A model generated the notes under the pieces. It ran no database searches, was not told the origin of the DNA, and saw only the letters and a list, made by a program, of their open reading frames with translations. Made by a program: the position numbers and the translations under genes. Shown here piece by piece: positions 23,243 to 32,340 of a stretch of 64,000 nt of DNA; the first letter of the stretch is position 1; each line of letters opens with the position of its first letter. The DNA is from Deltaproteobacteria bacterium (GTDB lineage Bacteria > Myxococcota_A > UBA9042 > DTJE01): positions 1 through 64,000 of the forward strand of contig JAKPOP010000032.1 of NCBI GenBank assembly GCA_029547805.1, given 5' to 3'.

Positions 23243-25714
23243 ATGAAGATGCGAACGTGGATGTGGATCTGGCTGCTGGCCGGATGCGAGGTCTCTCCGG
23301 TCCCCGGCGATGCGGTGGCGCCGGACCCGGGCGCGACGGACGTCGCGATGGACTCGGGGGATGTCCGGCCGCGCCCCTCGGAGGACTCGGGCCCGGCGGG
23401 GACCGGGACCGAGGCCCCGGCAACGGAACTGCTGGTCCGCATCACCGCTCCTGCCGGGAACGGATGGACCACGACCCTCAGCAGCGTGGTCTCCCTGTCC
23501 GGGGTGGTCTTTGGCCCCGTGTCGTCGATGCAGTGGGAGATGGGGGGCCAGAGCGGGCCCATCGAGGTCCCGGCAGGAACGCCCTTCTGGGTGGCCGGGG
23601 GGATCTCCCTGAAGACCGGGGACAATCGGATCCAGGTCCAGGCCATGGACACCGAGGGCAACGTCGTCCGGGACACCCTTGTGATCACTCGCAACACCTC
23701 GTTCATGCTCCCGAATCCCTTGGAGGCCAGTCCCCCGGCCCTCTTCGTGGGCTCCTCCCGACCGGTCCTGGCCAGGCTGGCCCTGGGCCCCTTCGGGGTC
23801 GTGAAGGGGTCGACCCTTTCTCTGCACCAGGTGGACGCCGACGGGAAGTCTTTGAAACTGCTCGGGGAGATGTCCGATGACGGGAAACTGGCGGTGTCTG
23901 GCGACGAGATCCAGGGGGACGGGATCTTCACGTTGCGGGTCACGCTGACCTGTTCAGCCCCCGGGGCCCTGTATCTGCGCGCGGTGGTTCCGGCCCAGGG
24001 GGGCGATGCCTGGTCGGCCCCGGTTCGGTTCGAGTGCCTGCCCCGCCTGGGGCCCGACACCTGCCAGGCCCACCGGAAGGTCCTGGTGGATGCCCGGGAG
24101 GCCTACCTGGCCGCCCGGACCATCGGGAAGGGGGTCGCCGACGCCCGGCGGACGGCCCTGACCCTGCTGCGAGGGGATTCCCAGGTGATGCAGGCCGCCG
24201 GGGATGACGAGACGGGAGGCGTCTGGGTCCGGTTCCAGGACGGGGTCCTGGGGGCCTTGAACCTGCCATACGAGGGCAATCGGGGCAGTGTGGGACCCGC
24301 CGGGGGCCTTGCCGCCTCGGGCCTCATCGCCCGGGTTCCCATCCGGTCTCGGGACACCCTGCTGATCTCGCCCTTCGCCGACGAACTGGGTTCCGACGAC
24401 GAGACCGTCACGGTGGCCAGCCTGGCTGCGAAGACCCCCTGCCCGGTGTACAACGTCTCCACCTACAACGGTTCCGCGGCGAATCTGGAGCGGTTCCGGG
24501 GGCTGACCCGGGCCGGCCTCGCGGCGATCGCCACCCACGGCGAGGTCTATTTCCAGTCCCTGGACCCGGCGGTGAAGGAGGGCCTCGGATGGCATCACCG
24601 GGGGCTCTCGGAGGTGATCTGGACCGGGGAGACGGTGAACTGCGGCAACCTGGCCGCCGAGGATCGGGTCTGTTCCAGCCGTGCGGACTGTTCCCAGGGT
24701 CAGGTCTGCATCCTGACCAATCCCCCGGCGGACAAGGACCAGCCCGCGACGGGGATCTGCCACGACCCGACCCAGGTGGACGTGATGGCCGGCCGGATCG
24801 TGCTGGGGGACCGGACCTGGGGCATCCTGCCGGCCTTCCTGGATCACCACCTCGCGAACCGTCGCTTCCCGGACAGCCTGGTGCACCTCGGCGGGTGTCG
24901 GACCCTCTACAACGGCTCCCTGGCGGCCTCCCTCTTCGCGGCGGGGGCCTCGGCGGTGACGGGCTTCACGGGCAGCGTCACCTCGGCCTTCGCCGCCCGG
25001 GCCGCGGGGGACTTCTTCCGGAGGCTGATGACCGAGGGGCGGGACGCCGGGGGGGCCTACGGACTGGGGACCCAGGACCCGGACCATCCGGGGTCGTGGT
25101 TCCGCCTCTTCGGCGCCCGGGGTCTCTGGGTCTCGGACTCGGAGATCCTCAACGAGTCCTTCGAGTTCGGGGACCTGACGGCCTGGACCCAGACCGGCGA
25201 TGGCCGGGTGATCACGCGCCTGGGAAGCGCGACGCCGGTCCAGGGGAAGTTCATGGGGATCATCTCGACGGGGCTGGGCTACACCGTCTCGACGGGCTCG
25301 GTGGATCAGCACTTCTGCCTGCAGCCGGGGTCCCGGACCCTCTCCTTCTTCTGGAAGTACTACTCGGAAGAGTTCAAGGAGTTCTGCGGAACCCGCTACC
25401 AGGACACCTTCAAGGCCGAGCTCTGGACCGGGGACCAGAAGCACGAGATCGTGAACCTGGCGGTGGACGACCTGTGCCCTCCCATCCCGGACAAGTGCCC
25501 GACCTGCGGGAGCAAGGCCGTCGGCCTGGAGCGGGCCGACATCGACTTCGACGTGGGAGACACCTGGATGACGGACTGGCAGAAGGCCGAACTGGACGTC
25601 AGCAACCTGGTCGGCGCGGAACCCGTGCCGGTGACCCTGCGCTTCTACTGCACCGACAAGGGGGACAGCATCTACGACACGGCGGTGCTGGTGGACGGCG
25701 TCTCCTTCCAGTAG
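23243..25714 (+). CDS. Lipoprotein with a candidate caspase-like (clan CD) peptidase core
   Basis: 823 residues. Signal with lipobox LLAGC near residue 14, an Asp/Pro-rich linker, a beta-rich region (about 70-300) and a core at 300-620. The core has a hydrophobic strand ending in ATHG (His432) and a later strand ending in HLGGC (Cys552), followed by an ALA/GAS-AVTGFTG stretch. This His-Gly / Cys order is that of caspase/gingipain/CHAT peptidases. Between them sits a Cys-rich insert (CSSRADCSQGQVC). From about 635 a jelly-roll-like domain (ESFEFGDLTAW, FFWKYYSEEFKE) follows. Peptidase identity is inferred from the motifs only. Confidence 0.7.
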   Translation: MKMRTWMWIWLLAGCEVSPVPGDAVAPDPGATDVAMDSGDVRPRPSEDSGPAGTGTEAPATELLVRITAPAGNGWTTTLSSVVSLSGVVFGPVSSMQWEMGGQSGPIEVPAGTPFWVAGGISLKTGDNRIQVQAMDTEGNVVRDTLVITRNTSFMLPNPLEASPPALFVGSSRPVLARLALGPFGVVKGSTLSLHQVDADGKSLKLLGEMSDDGKLAVSGDEIQGDGIFTLRVTLTCSAPGALYLRAVVPAQGGDAWSAPVRFECLPRLGPDTCQAHRKVLVDAREAYLAARTIGKGVADARRTALTLLRGDSQVMQAAGDDETGGVWVRFQDGVLGALNLPYEGNRGSVGPAGGLAASGLIARVPIRSRDTLLISPFADELGSDDETVTVASLAAKTPCPVYNVSTYNGSAANLERFRGLTRAGLAAIATHGEVYFQSLDPAVKEGLGWHHRGLSEVIWTGETVNCGNLAAEDRVCSSRADCSQGQVCILTNPPADKDQPATGICHDPTQVDVMAGRIVLGDRTWGILPAFLDHHLANRRFPDSLVHLGGCRTLYNGSLAASLFAAGASAVTGFTGSVTSAFAARAAGDFFRRLMTEGRDAGGAYGLGTQDPDHPGSWFRLFGARGLWVSDSEILNESFEFGDLTAWTQTGDGRVITRLGSATPVQGKFMGIISTGLGYTVSTGSVDQHFCLQPGSRTLSFFWKYYSEEFKEFCGTRYQDTFKAELWTGDQKHEIVNLAVDDLCPPIPDKCPTCGSKAVGLERADIDFDVGDTWMTDWQKAELDVSNLVGAEPVPVTLRFYCTDKGDSIYDTAVLVDGVSFQ

Positions 25715-25762
25715 TCATCTCCCACCGCTGGGAGGTTCGGAGGGCGATCCTCGAGGACCCTG

Positions 25763-28700
25763 CTACTGGGAGACCCCCACGAGCCGACCCGTGACCACCG
25801 TGTTGCCCTTCTCGTGCTGGAGGGTCGACAGGTCGATCTGAATGGCCAGACCCTGGGGCAGGCTCGGCTCCAGCGCCGAGAGGTCGATGGCCGGCAGGGC
25901 GAAGGAGACCAGTTCCGTTCCCAGCACGCCGGCCAGCAACTGGTCCAGGACCTGTCCCTGGAGGATGCCCATGAGGTCCTCGGCGGTGAGGGGGAAGTCG
26001 TCGTTGATGCTGACCACCTCGATGTCGAGCACCGGCAGGGCCCGGAGAGCCACCGCGATCTGCGATTCGCCGGTGGTCGGGTCCCGGGAGAGGGACAGCA
26101 CCGCCTCGGCGTTCGCCTGCACGAAGACCCCCAGCTGGAGCGGGCTGCCGAAGAGGGTCAGGTCCGCGAAGGCATAGAGGTCCCCCAGGTGAGCCTGGAC
26201 GAGGCCCGGCGGGGCCGGGTTCACGGGGTCCTTCACGATCTGGCAGTCCGTGAGGATCGGCGGCAGGTAGAAGTCCAGCGTCACGGATCGGAGCTCATCG
26301 ACGCCGTACTGGGAGAGGTCCGTGTCCCCCAGGTCCGCCGCCGTGAGGCGCAGGTTCAGGCTCCCGGCATACCAGAGTGCGAAGAGGGCCTCGTTGATGA
26401 GGTCGTCATAGGCCACCAGGTCCACCTCGGGGTCCCAGGGCAGGGGGTAGGGGTCTGTCTTCGAGGCGTCGTATCCCGGCTGCAGGCACCCGGCGCGACC
26501 GATGGACCCCAGGGGGTCCCGGGTGATGCCCTTCCGGGCCCCGATGCTGGTGTCGAGCCCGGCGACGATGCCTTCCCCGTGGACGTCCAGCCGGGTCGGC
26601 CGTGTGACGAGCCGGATCGATCGGGCCTGGCCGCCGGGCAGGGCCGGCACCTCGAAGGACTGGTCGATCGTCAACTGGTCAAAGAGCCCGCCCAGCGTGC
26701 TGTTGAGCAGGTCCTTGACCTGGGTCTCCAGGGTCTTCCGCAGGGTCTCGGTGAAGGCGTCCACCAGCAGGTCCACCAGGAAGTCCAGCAACTCCCCGAG
26801 GATGCCGTCGATGTTCACGTCGAGCCCGCCCAGTTGGACCTGGAGGGTTCGGACCGAGACCTGGGGCTTCCCCTGGGCGGTCATGCCCACGTCCATCTGG
26901 GCGATGGCCAGCAGGCGCCGCAGGGAGATGGTCCCGGAGACGTCGGGGCACCAGTCGATGATGAAGTTGCACTGGCCCACCGCCAGGATCCCCACGTCGA
27001 TGTTGGGGATCTCCATCCGGACCACCATGCCCCCGTCCAGCAGCGAGAGGTCGAACCGGGGCTTGTCATAGCGCAGCCGGGTGATCCGGACCTGGTAGGG
27101 GCCCGCCGAGGCCAGGGGATTCGGCAGGAGTGCGGCCAGGTTCAGGTTCGCAAAGACGACCTCCAGCAGGGTGGCCAGGTCGTCCGGGGGCATCGAGTGG
27201 TCCTGGTCGTCCACGAACTCCTTGGACAGGAATGCCTTGATGGCCTCTGGGATCGTCGCGTCGGCAGGGTTCCGGTCCTGGGGGGCCCGCCACTTCGGGG
27301 AGTAGTAGAAACCCCGGGTGGCCGACGACCGGATCCCGGCGCCGTTCTCCACCTCCACGGTGACCACGTTGAGGCCCTGCTTCAGGGGGCTCAGGAGGTA
27401 GGTGAAGGACCCGTCGGGCCGGATCAGTTTCAGGGAGGCGTCCTGGCCGTTGACCCGGAAGCGGGTGATCCCGGTCTGGTCGTCATGGACCTGGCCTTCG
27501 ATGGTCAGGGCCGGCTTGTCCCCGCCGAGCATCGTGCCCCGCTCGGGGACCGTCAGGGTCAACAGCGGCCCGCTGCCCTCCACCCGGACCTCCAGTTCCG
27601 CAAAGACCTGGGGCGTCCCGGCGACCCGGAACGTCATGCGATAGACCCCCTCTTCCTTCATCGTGAAGACCCGCGTGGGACTGGCGGGCGAGGGGTCGAT
27701 GCCCCGGGGCGGCGAGACTTCCACCGGGGCCTGGACCTTCGCATCGGGCAGCAGGTTGCCCCAGGCGTCCTCGATCCGGGCGTTCACGGTCAGTTGCTCG
27801 TTTCGCCCGTAGTAGGGCTTCCGGGGCACCGGGTCCAGGAAGATCGCCACCGGGGTCCCCGGTTCCACCGTGACCGTCGCCGGGACCAGGGTGAAGTACT
27901 TCCACTCGGCAGTCTGGGGGACGCATCGGACCACGTATTCCCCGGCCAGGGTCGACGTCAGGGACCGTCCCGCCAGCACGAGGCCCGCAGGGACCTGGAT
28001 GCTGACCGGGAAGTCCGGGACGGGGTTGTCGTATCCGTCCACCACCCGGCAGGTGATCGTGGCGCTCTTCCCGGCGGGGAACGAGAGGGGATTCACGATG
28101 GTGACGATCCGTCGCGGGAGGTTCGGCACCACCCGCACCCGGGCGGGGGTCTGGTCCTGGAGGCTCGTGTCCTTCACCGCGCAGGCGACCTGGACCTCCC
28201 CGATTCGGGTGGGCTGGAAGGTCAGCCCGGTGACCTGGACACCGGTCGGCGGGGTCACGACGGGCACCATCTCGCTCTCGAGGGGATTGCCGTAGATGTC
28301 CTGCCCGGTGCAGGTCACCACGACCCACTCTCCAGCCTTCACCTCCTCCCGGTCCACCGAGGTGTCGATGGTCGCGGCGGTCCCGGGCCGCACCAGCAAC
28401 CGGGCCGGCGTCGGGTCCAGCATCTCTGCATCGGGGGCGTAGCAGGCCACCAGATAGGGCCCGGTGCGCTCGAACCGAAGCCGGAGACCCTCCCGGGTGA
28501 CCCCGGCCGGGAGGGCCAGGTCCGGCGGGAGGTCCGGGGCGGTGTCGTCCTGGAAGGCGTCCTGGGTGGACGGGGAGGCGTCGGGGCCTGCGGCCGGGGG
28601 TTCTTCCGTGGTGGGAACGGTGACCTCCTGGACGACCAGTTCCACCTTCTCCCGGTCAAAGCCGAACCCGGTACAGGACACCTGGACCCACTGGCCCGCC

Positions 28701-28864
28701 TTGACCGTCGAGGCGTCCAGCAGGGTCTCGATGGAGGGCTCCGGAGGCGTCTGGTCCCCGGGGATGTCCGGGGTCCCCAGGTCCGGGGTTCCCGAGGGGG
28801 TTCCCCCGCCGCAGCCGAGGACAAGGAGCGACACGCTGGCCAGGACGGCGATGGGAACCCTCAT
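25763..28864 (-). CDS. Very large lipoprotein with Ig-like N-terminal repeats and a BPI/TULIP-like C-terminus
   Basis: 1033 residues from ATG 28,864. Lipobox LVLGC near residue 18, then an acidic Pro/Asp-rich linker. From about 45 to 470 there are repeated beta-sandwich-like modules, each with the pattern xVKAGxWVxVxCTG or similar (for example VKAGQWVQVSCTG, VKAGEWVVVTCTG). From about 500 onward comes a region of long amphipathic strands and helices (LLDFLVDLLVDAFTETL, LGGLFDQLTID) like the lipid-binding tubular BPI/TULIP fold. Inferred: surface or periplasmic lipid carrier or adhesin. Convergent with the caspase-like gene. Confidence 0.72.
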   Translation of the reverse strand: MRVPIAVLASVSLLVLGCGGGTPSGTPDLGTPDIPGDQTPPEPSIETLLDASTVKAGQWVQVSCTGFGFDREKVELVVQEVTVPTTEEPPAAGPDASPSTQDAFQDDTAPDLPPDLALPAGVTREGLRLRFERTGPYLVACYAPDAEMLDPTPARLLVRPGTAATIDTSVDREEVKAGEWVVVTCTGQDIYGNPLESEMVPVVTPPTGVQVTGLTFQPTRIGEVQVACAVKDTSLQDQTPARVRVVPNLPRRIVTIVNPLSFPAGKSATITCRVVDGYDNPVPDFPVSIQVPAGLVLAGRSLTSTLAGEYVVRCVPQTAEWKYFTLVPATVTVEPGTPVAIFLDPVPRKPYYGRNEQLTVNARIEDAWGNLLPDAKVQAPVEVSPPRGIDPSPASPTRVFTMKEEGVYRMTFRVAGTPQVFAELEVRVEGSGPLLTLTVPERGTMLGGDKPALTIEGQVHDDQTGITRFRVNGQDASLKLIRPDGSFTYLLSPLKQGLNVVTVEVENGAGIRSSATRGFYYSPKWRAPQDRNPADATIPEAIKAFLSKEFVDDQDHSMPPDDLATLLEVVFANLNLAALLPNPLASAGPYQVRITRLRYDKPRFDLSLLDGGMVVRMEIPNIDVGILAVGQCNFIIDWCPDVSGTISLRRLLAIAQMDVGMTAQGKPQVSVRTLQVQLGGLDVNIDGILGELLDFLVDLLVDAFTETLRKTLETQVKDLLNSTLGGLFDQLTIDQSFEVPALPGGQARSIRLVTRPTRLDVHGEGIVAGLDTSIGARKGITRDPLGSIGRAGCLQPGYDASKTDPYPLPWDPEVDLVAYDDLINEALFALWYAGSLNLRLTAADLGDTDLSQYGVDELRSVTLDFYLPPILTDCQIVKDPVNPAPPGLVQAHLGDLYAFADLTLFGSPLQLGVFVQANAEAVLSLSRDPTTGESQIAVALRALPVLDIEVVSINDDFPLTAEDLMGILQGQVLDQLLAGVLGTELVSFALPAIDLSALEPSLPQGLAIQIDLSTLQHEKGNTVVTGRLVGVSQ

Positions 28865-28926
28865 GACTCCTCCGGCGGGACGGCCCCGGCACCGCTGGCT
28901 TGCGGGAAGTCCGCGGCGCCGCTACT

Positions 28927-28955
28927 ATTCTAGGGGTCGTCGGCCAGGGCTGCAA
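28927..28955 (-). promoter_or_regulatory. Sigma-70-like promoter for the Ig/TULIP lipoprotein gene
   Basis: Reverse strand: -35 TTGCAG (28,955-28,950), 17-bp spacer, -10 TAGAAT (28,932-28,927). The same bases read on the forward strand give TATTCT (28,926-28,931), a possible -10 for the divergent Cys-rich lipoprotein gene. Confidence 0.5.
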
Positions 28956-29006
28956 CCTTCTCCCGGCGGTCGGCCGCAAGGCGTGGGGGCGCTCCGGAGG
29001 GAACGG

Positions 29007-30032
29007 ATGAGGAAGCGGGTGTGGGTCTGGTGGGGGGTCTGCCTGTGCGCCTGCTCCTCGGGGGGCGGGGCGCAGGACATGGCTGGGGGAACGGACGAGG
29101 TCGCGGTGGACATTCCGCTGGTGACCCCCGACTACGGGCGGGAGGTCCCCGCGGACCCGGGCGGCCGGGACGAGGGGATCGTCCCGGACCTCGCCCCGAC
29201 GGACGTCGGGGACCCTGGGGAGGTGGCGCCAGACCTCCCGGGACCCGACCTCGTCGATGTCCCCTGCGTTCCCGACTGCCGGGACCGGGTGTGCGGGTCA
29301 GACGGGTGCGGGGACGTCTGCGGGTACTGCCTCCAGGGCTACCTGTGCACCGTGGAAGGGACCTGTGAACTCTTCTGTCGGACCGATTGTGCCGGGAAGG
29401 TCTGCGGGGCGGACGGCTGCGGCGGAGAGTGTCCGCCGGGATGCAACGACAACGAGGAATGCGGCCCCTTCAATACCTGCGTCCTGAAGTCCTGCGAGCC
29501 GAAGTGCCAGGGGAGGGTCTGTGGTCCCGACGGCTGTGGGTCCCTCTGCGGCCAGTGTGACGAGGGATTCCTCTGCACGCCCGAGGGGCAGTGCACGGAA
29601 GACCGGAACTGCTACGACGTCACGGCGACGGGGCGTTGCGTGGGCAACGAGCGCCAGTGGTGCGAGGGAGGGGTGCTGCAGAAGGAGTACTGCGACCCCC
29701 AGACGGGAGTGGTCTGCGGCTACGACAGCATCGGCAAGAAATTCCTGTGCCGTCCCCCGGAGGTCTGTCAGCCCCAGTGCGCCGGCAAGGAGTGCGGCCG
29801 GGACGGCTGTGGCGGCTCCTGCGGGGACTGTGGGGACGGCCAGGTCTGCTCCACCGGCGGCAAGTGCGGGGAGTCCTGTGGCGACGTCACCGAGGCGGGG
29901 ATCTGTGCCGACGCCTACCAGCTGGTCTTCTGCCACCAGGGGATCCTGGTTCGCTACGACTGCTTCTCGCTGGTGCCGCCCAAGCGGTGCGGCTGGAATC
30001 CCGAGCAGCAGATGTACGACTGCTACCTGTGA
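29007..30032 (+). CDS. Cys-rich lipoprotein with CGxDGCG repeats
   Basis: 341 residues from ATG 29,007 (ggaggg upstream). Lipobox CLCAC near residue 15 is followed by about 75 acidic, Pro/Asp/Val-rich residues. From about 88 there are at least four modules of the type C-x3-C-x(3-4)-VCGxDGCGxxCGxC-x4-G-x2-C, plus two less regular Cys modules (EDRNCYDVTATGRCVGN). Such repeats are typical of myxobacterial surface proteins; all Cys are probably in disulfides. Function unknown; binding or structural. Confidence 0.82.
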   Translation: MRKRVWVWWGVCLCACSSGGGAQDMAGGTDEVAVDIPLVTPDYGREVPADPGGRDEGIVPDLAPTDVGDPGEVAPDLPGPDLVDVPCVPDCRDRVCGSDGCGDVCGYCLQGYLCTVEGTCELFCRTDCAGKVCGADGCGGECPPGCNDNEECGPFNTCVLKSCEPKCQGRVCGPDGCGSLCGQCDEGFLCTPEGQCTEDRNCYDVTATGRCVGNERQWCEGGVLQKEYCDPQTGVVCGYDSIGKKFLCRPPEVCQPQCAGKECGRDGCGGSCGDCGDGQVCSTGGKCGESCGDVTEAGICADAYQLVFCHQGILVRYDCFSLVPPKRCGWNPEQQMYDCYL

Positions 30033-30095
30033 CCAGAAGGCCCCGTTCCCGGGTCCCGGGGGCGACCCGGGAAATCGCCGGGTCCCCGGGGGGCG

Positions 30096-31136
30096 CTAGT
30101 CCTGCTTGTAACGGGTCTTGAAGCCCCATCGGAGGGACAGGGTCTGGCCGTTCCGGTCCAGATCCAGGCGCACCGTGTACTCGGTCCCCGCCTTCAGGCG
30201 GGAGAGGGCATAGAGGGCCAGCACCCGGGAGTCGTGCAGGTTGGGGTCCGCGGCGACGCCCGCGTCGGAATCGCCGATGGCGGCGACGATCAGGTGGGGG
30301 ACCGGGGTCTCGCCGCGCTCCAGCAGGTCATGGGACCGGACGCGGAAGGGCAGGTCCTTGCCGAACTGCACCGTCACGATGGTCCCCGAGGGCCAACCGG
30401 CAGGCGGGGCGATGGGGGTCGGGACCTCGGCGCCGTCGAAGGAGGTGGGCACGAGGCGGGCCCCGTCGGGGGGGTAGATCACGACCCGGTCCTCGGCATC
30501 CAGGGCCAGACCCAGGTCCATCACGTCGGCATTGCGCAGCATCCCGGTGCAGTTGGCGGCAGGCCCCGATCGCCCGTATCCCGCATCCCGGGTCCGGGGG
30601 TCCAGCAGGGGCAGCCGGTGGTAGAGGGTCCGGATCCACCCGGCGACCGCCAGGTCCGGGTCGTTGGCAAAGGCGATCACCTCGGCCATGCCCACCCCCC
30701 GGGAGGGGTAGCCCATCGCGACCATCCGGTCCCAGGGGTCCCGGCCCAGGAATCCCGTCCAGGCGGGATCCTGCTGGTGGGGACTGAGGCCGGTCCTGCC
30801 GTAGTCCTCGCAGTGCGTTGTCAGAAAGGCCGCGTGGGCACGGGCCGCGGCGCTCAGGGACTCGGCCGGTTCCAGGGGGTCCAGTCCGCAGGAGAAACGG
30901 ACCTCGTTGACGGCCTGGAGGGCCGTCCACTCGGCCTCGTCCATCCAGGAGGGACGCCCCGGGGAGTCCGGTGGAAGGTCCTGGGCCGGGAGGTCCTGGA
31001 GGACCTGGGTTCCATCCCCGGGTTCCAGGACGTCCGCCTCGGGAAGGGCGTCCGGTCCTCCGGCCGCCGGGCCGCAGCCGAGGACCACTGCCAACCACGG
31101 GAGAATCCCCCAGGACCCTCGACGTCCGCGGGCCAT
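30096..31136 (-). CDS. CAP-superfamily (SCP/PR-1) lipoprotein
   Basis: 346 residues. Lipobox VVLGC near residue 21, an acidic linker, then a CAP domain (about 75-215) beginning NEVRFSCGLDPL. The CAP His is probably in SLSAAARAHAAFL and the Glu in GMAEVIAFAND. The last 120 residues form a beta-rich domain (TIVTVQFGKDLPFRV, TEYTVRLDLDRNGQ) of bacterial-Ig type. CAP proteins bind lipids or other small ligands or act on extracellular polymers. ATG 31,136 overlaps the upstream phosphoesterase stop as ATGA; a GTG one codon earlier is the alternative. Confidence 0.75.
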   Translation of the reverse strand: MARGRRGSWGILPWLAVVLGCGPAAGGPDALPEADVLEPGDGTQVLQDLPAQDLPPDSPGRPSWMDEAEWTALQAVNEVRFSCGLDPLEPAESLSAAARAHAAFLTTHCEDYGRTGLSPHQQDPAWTGFLGRDPWDRMVAMGYPSRGVGMAEVIAFANDPDLAVAGWIRTLYHRLPLLDPRTRDAGYGRSGPAANCTGMLRNADVMDLGLALDAEDRVVIYPPDGARLVPTSFDGAEVPTPIAPPAGWPSGTIVTVQFGKDLPFRVRSHDLLERGETPVPHLIVAAIGDSDAGVAADPNLHDSRVLALYALSRLKAGTEYTVRLDLDRNGQTLSLRWGFKTRYKQD

Positions 31137-32242
31137 CACGCCAGCACCTCCTCCTCCATCTTCCGCTCGCCTCGCCACCGGAGCAGGGAGACCCGGGGCG
31201 GGCCCACGGGGTGGTATTCCACCCGGGCGAAGGTCGTGGGGTTCGGGGTGCCCAGGTCCCGGAGGTCCAGTCGCACCATGCGAACCCACGTCCCGGTGTT
31301 GACGTAGGTCTTGTTCCTGGGCAGCCGGCGAATCATCGGGTTGTGGCTGTGACCCACGATCAGGGCCGAGACGTCCGGGCGGGCCATCAGGTACTCGATG
31401 CCCTTCCGATCCATGTCGGTGAACAGAGCCACCTCGTCGGCGAGGATCTGCAGGGTCCGCCAGACTCCCTCGTCCTGGTGCCATGCAGGGCGCAGCCTCG
31501 TCTGGAGCAGGTGCTGCATCATCCGGAGGGTCAGGCGCAGGGTGAATCGCATGTCGAAGACCAGTCCCCAGAGGAACAGGGAGGAGAGGGGGCTGACGAG
31601 GTCCACGATGGGCTGCTCGGCCTTGAACGGAGCGATCACCTCGGTGAAGAAGCGGCTTCCCGGGGGCAGGTTGAGGATTCGGGACCCATCGGGCCGTTCC
31701 AGGAACAGGTGCCCGGGGTCCAGGCGGTTGATGGTCTCGAAGAGGTGCCCGTGGGTCACCACCACGCCTCGGGGAAGGCGCAGGAACGGCTCCAGGGGGA
31801 ACTGGAGGGGGCTGTGTGGGCCGATCTCGACGCCCAGGCGGGCGGCGATGAGGCGTTGCACCCTCGGAAAGGCCAGGTCCGGGTCGTGGTTTCCCGGGAT
31901 CCAGGTCACCTGATGGCCCGGTACCTGGAGGAAGGTCGCCAGGGCGTCGAAGACCGCCGGGTGCCCCTTCAGGCAGCGTCGGACCTTGTCCACGGCGATG
32001 TCCTCGGTGATCTCGGTGACGAATCGCCCTCGCACGGGGACCTTCAGCAGGTCCAGGACGTCTCCGTTGAGCAGGATCTCCACCGGGCGGTCCCGGTAGA
32101 TCCCCGAGGCGTGGTGATGGACCCACTGGGCCAGGCGCACGTCGTGGTGGAAGTCCTCGTATGGATTCACCTGTCCCGGCATCTCGCCGGTGCCCAGGTG
32201 CAGGTCCGACACGGCCACCTTGACCTCGGAGGGAACGTCCAT
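31136..32242 (-). CDS. Calcineurin-like metallophosphoesterase
   Basis: 368 residues. All five metal-binding blocks are seen: SDLHLG, LNGDVLDLL, PGNHDP, VVTHGHLF and VGHSHNP. Overall layout resembles the larger uncharacterised phosphoesterases with a helical insertion (about 180-290) containing hydrophobic stretches (SLFLWGLVFDMRF), which may contact the membrane; the LpxH-type lipid pyrophosphatases share this trait. Substrate unknown. Start ATG 32,242, promoter at 32,270-32,298. Translationally coupled to the CAP lipoprotein, suggesting an envelope role. Confidence 0.85.
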   Translation of the reverse strand: MDVPSEVKVAVSDLHLGTGEMPGQVNPYEDFHHDVRLAQWVHHHASGIYRDRPVEILLNGDVLDLLKVPVRGRFVTEITEDIAVDKVRRCLKGHPAVFDALATFLQVPGHQVTWIPGNHDPDLAFPRVQRLIAARLGVEIGPHSPLQFPLEPFLRLPRGVVVTHGHLFETINRLDPGHLFLERPDGSRILNLPPGSRFFTEVIAPFKAEQPIVDLVSPLSSLFLWGLVFDMRFTLRLTLRMMQHLLQTRLRPAWHQDEGVWRTLQILADEVALFTDMDRKGIEYLMARPDVSALIVGHSHNPMIRRLPRNKTYVNTGTWVRMVRLDLRDLGTPNPTTFARVEYHPVGPPRVSLLRWRGERKMEEEVLA

Positions 32243-32269
32243 CCGCTCGTCCGAACCGACGACGCGAGC

Positions 32270-32298
32270 ATGGTATCATCGGGTTCCGGCCGTTCCAA
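32270..32298 (-). promoter_or_regulatory. Sigma-70-like promoter for the phosphoesterase-CAP operon
   Basis: Reverse strand: -35 TTGGAA (32,298-32,293), 17-bp spacer, -10 TACCAT (32,275-32,270), about 28 bases from the ATG. A forward TATCAT (32,274-32,279) overlaps it and could serve the divergent lipoprotein gene. Confidence 0.45.
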
Positions 32299-32340
32299 CG
32301 TCAGGAGCGGACCCGGGGGATCGGTCCGGGAGGTGGGGGC

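Noticed and set aside
20852-23827. 991-codon reverse frame
   Set aside because: Shadow of the kinase gene; composition is Gly/Pro/Arg-rich without domains.
25814-28933. 1039-codon forward frame
   Set aside because: Antisense to the Ig/TULIP-like lipoprotein, whose signal, lipobox and repeats are clearly real.
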